Source of the DNA: Diatrype stigma
Lineage: Eukaryota; Ascomycota; Sordariomycetes; Xylariales; Diatrypaceae
NCBI GenBank assembly: GCA_022225965.2
Contig: JAKJXP020000010.1
Coordinates: 612,762-676,761, forward strand
Direction of reading: 5' to 3'
DNA: 64,000 nucleotides
Position 1 is the first letter of the stretch. The number at the start of each line of letters is the position of its first letter. This document shows, in pieces, positions 61,488 to 64,000 of the stretch. The translations under genes were made by a program, and so were the position numbers. The notes beneath the pieces are model-generated. The model was given only the letters and a program-made list of their open reading frames with translations, ran no database searches and was not told where the DNA came from.

Positions 61488-64000
61488 CAGGTGTTGCGCG
61501 CCAAGGGCATGTGAATGAGATGAAAGCCCCCTTGAGCTTCGTGGGGTGCATCCAATTGAGAGACGTAGGTTCCTGCGAAATCGTCTGTCCGATGTCGCGC
61601 CTGAGGATATTGCATACGGTCCGGATTTGGCAGCATCGGGGGACACGTCGACGGGGGTACTCTCCATGCGAGCATCGGAAAGGCATCAATCACCCCACGC
61701 TCAAGGGTTCAATAAGAGTATGGTATTCGTATTTTGTAAACTACAAGGGAATAGACTCTGGTGGCTACATGAGCTAGACATTGGCAGCACCTGTAAGGTA
61801 TAGCAGTGCCAACGTATACCCGCGACAACTGATTAACACAAAAATTTAACTGGCTTAGGCCTGGAGGTTCGGACCGTTCTACAATGGTTTGTTCGTGGTC
61901 TAGATCAGATTCTCCTGGGCAAAACCTTGCCAATAAGTGACGACAGCATGGTTGTCAAGGGAAGTATGTATGTATATCTATCCGATGGCTGCGTGTATGC
62001 AGGGTGGGATGTCGCGCTCAAGACGCTGGTTTGGGCTGGGCGTGGCAGTGAGGCCTGTAGGATAATCTCGATTCGGTGTTGCATGCAACGAATATCGCGG
62101 CGTAATATGGCTTCTCGCAATCAAATATGGAAAGTATAGCAGGGGAAGGGTTACCAACCGGGATGTTATTCGAGGCACATTGCCTGTCCCTCCAGGGTGG
62201 GATTCTGGTGGGATTCCGGACTGACGTACATCACAGTAGTGTAGGTAGAATGGGAGAGCTTGCATTGGGTGTAGTAGAGTCATCAGAGTTGCATCGACAT
62301 AAATTTTTGGCCATGTGACCCTTCGAGGGGATATAAGGTATCATAAGCAGTGCACACTCATCACCTACTTACACAAGAAGGACAATATACAATTGACGGG
62401 GGTCATTGACGGGCTCATGGAACTGCAAAGCAGGATGAATACCATACCGGATCTTGGAGCCAATCACATAACATGTGTTGGATATAAGACATTTTACATA
62501 CATTCCGTAAAGACTCTAGGACCCTTAGAAATAAGATTGTACCTACTATAGGGTGGTTCGGGGTTACGTTACACATTTAGACGTCATGATCATCTACACG
62601 TTACCGCAACCAGGAAGCTTAAGGTCAGCCCAAAGTTAAATTTCCAACGAGCTGGGCCATCCAATCTACTAGAGGCAGCTAGCAAACGCTACCCCATAGA
62701 CCATTGAAAAAGTCTGCCATGGAGGGTGGGAGGTCACCACCACCACCAGACCACTCAGACCACTACCTAGGTATAATTCGACGAGCAAGATGCGGAGTCT
62801 GGAGTGGAGGTTTCTCCTGCGTCCCCAGGGGCCAACTTTGCTATCACATTACTACTTGTTTAAGAGGGGAAAATATTAGTCCACCGACGACCGGATTTGA
62901 GATGTTGATGATAGCCAAGATGGACCCGGAGTGCTGCATTGAAGTTACAGCGCATACAGAATAAATGTGGTTGGACGGCTGAGTTGAGCCGCACCGAGTT
63001 CGGCTTCACTCTATACCTACCTTACATAGTGCCTGCAGCTCTGGCACTCCTGAGATAATTTGGCCGAGTACGCTTGCTCATACACCTAGACCGGAAGTGC
63101 CAGGCAAGGCCAAGCATCTAAGCTGGCAGGACAGGCACCAAGATCCCGAAAACACCCGATACTGAAGAAGCTCGTGTCCCACTTGCATCCAGGCGTGAAG
63201 GCAAAGCTGTGGGCGGACACGGCGGAGTGAGTACTCGGTCGGTATACTCTCCCACTAGTCGGGCAGGCTAGACAGACTATATAAGCGATGGTCCGCTAAG
63301 AAAGTCGTCTAAGGACCCCCCAGCTGCCCCCCAAGTATCTATTACCTCATAGAAACCAGCATTCCCCGTATGTGCGGCCCCGCCCATCGCAGCCTCATCA
63401 ACGTCGATTTACAATAAATATGACAAAAGGCTCATTGGTTGTTCTTTGCTCGGAGGATTCCAGTCGGATTTCAGTCGGATTCTGCGTCTGAGGCAACTAG
63501 CCGTCGAATGGTCGAAACAACAAAACTTTCCCTCCAACTGCCCTGCCACGCCTGCCTACGCATTGCTGTGTTAGGTATACCAAGCCCAGGCAGCTGCCAG
63601 GGTGCCGAGTGGTAGCCGGTTGACTGCCCAGGATTCGGGATCGACTATTCCAAATGACCCCGACAGCCCCGAGTAGATTTACCTACGTAGGTACACTGCG
63701 CAGTACGCATCTGCGCATATACCTATTATACCCCTATACCGGTCATTAACGACAGACGTGAGGCCCCCCCCATCCGGAGGAGCACAAGAGCCCAAGTGTT
63801 AAATGCCAGCTTTAGGTGGTCAGTGCGTACAGCTTCTAGTACTAGCTAGCTGCAAGTGTGGAAAACCTTCCAGTGGCAGGTGCCAGGTGCGCAGAAGCTT
63901 CGCATCGCCAGGTGCCAGGTGCCTGAAAGGCTCCAGTGCCAGTTGCCAACGGCCCCCCCTCCCCCCCCAACCCCCCCTCCCCCCCTCCTTCGGGGGGGGG
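61488..64000. other. Intergenic, no gene supported
   Basis: Short overlapping frames only (longest about 100 codons) without recognisable motifs. Base composition returns to normal immediately after the transposon. GGTGCCAGGTG-type short repeats lie near 63870-63945. Confidence 0.5.
63946..64000. repeat. C-rich then G-rich homopolymer tract at window end
   Basis: Runs of C interrupted by T or AA, ending CCTTCGGGGGGGG. It could fold as a hairpin and, like 15084-15147, may border an assembly gap just beyond the window. It is not a TTAGGG telomere repeat. Confidence 0.8.

Noticed and set aside
63946..64000. Telomere
   Set aside because: The C/G runs lack CCCTAA/TTAGGG units.

Overview
The window is fungal nuclear DNA from a filamentous ascomycete (Pezizomycotina). 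Short GT-AG introns of about 50-200 bases carry CTAAC-type branch points, and the proton ATPase, NADPH-glutamate synthase and VTC4 proteins are of filamentous-ascomycete type. Sordariomycetes is the best guess, because the plasma-membrane ATPase reads very like the Neurospora protein; genus is not resolved. 

The layout is strongly two-part. Bases 1-29,000 are gene-poor: I can support only an uncharacterised conserved-looking gene (13975-14622, minus) and a CmcJ/AsaB-type oxygenase-like gene (18755-19960, plus). The rest holds microsatellites, short tandem repeats, palindromic ACCTAGGT/TACCTA motifs, a 650-bp hAT-like MITE with an 8-bp target duplication (16021-16670) and an assembly gap (15112-15121). 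Bases 29,000-53,800 are a compact housekeeping block of seven genes: PMA1 H+-ATPase, a DCAF4/WDR21-like WD40 protein, mitochondrial Mn-SOD, GINS subunit Psf3, the spliceosome-disassembly G-patch protein TFIP11/Ntr1, polyphosphate polymerase VTC4 and the 2118-residue glutamate synthase. All exon joins were worked out by frame and conserved sequence, and all close in frame. 

Bases 53,800-64,000 again lack recognisable intact genes. They contain a complete but mutated 4.07-kb Mutator-like transposon (57410-61478) with 128-bp terminal inverted repeats, a 9-bp target duplication and a minus-strand transposase relic full of stops. Its extreme AT content and Gln-to-stop changes are what repeat-induced point mutation (RIP) would leave. 

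The most unusual signal is inside the glutamate synthase gene. Introns 2 and 5, about 3.6 kb apart, are both exactly 62 bases, share their first 28 bases identically and agree at 52 of 62 positions. Both sit in phase 2 within a TG|C cysteine codon after CCTG. This looks like a recently copied intron (introner-like element). The housekeeping genes do not form a pathway; they are ordinary neighbours, with PMA1, VTC4 and GOGAT all touching nutrient and ion metabolism.
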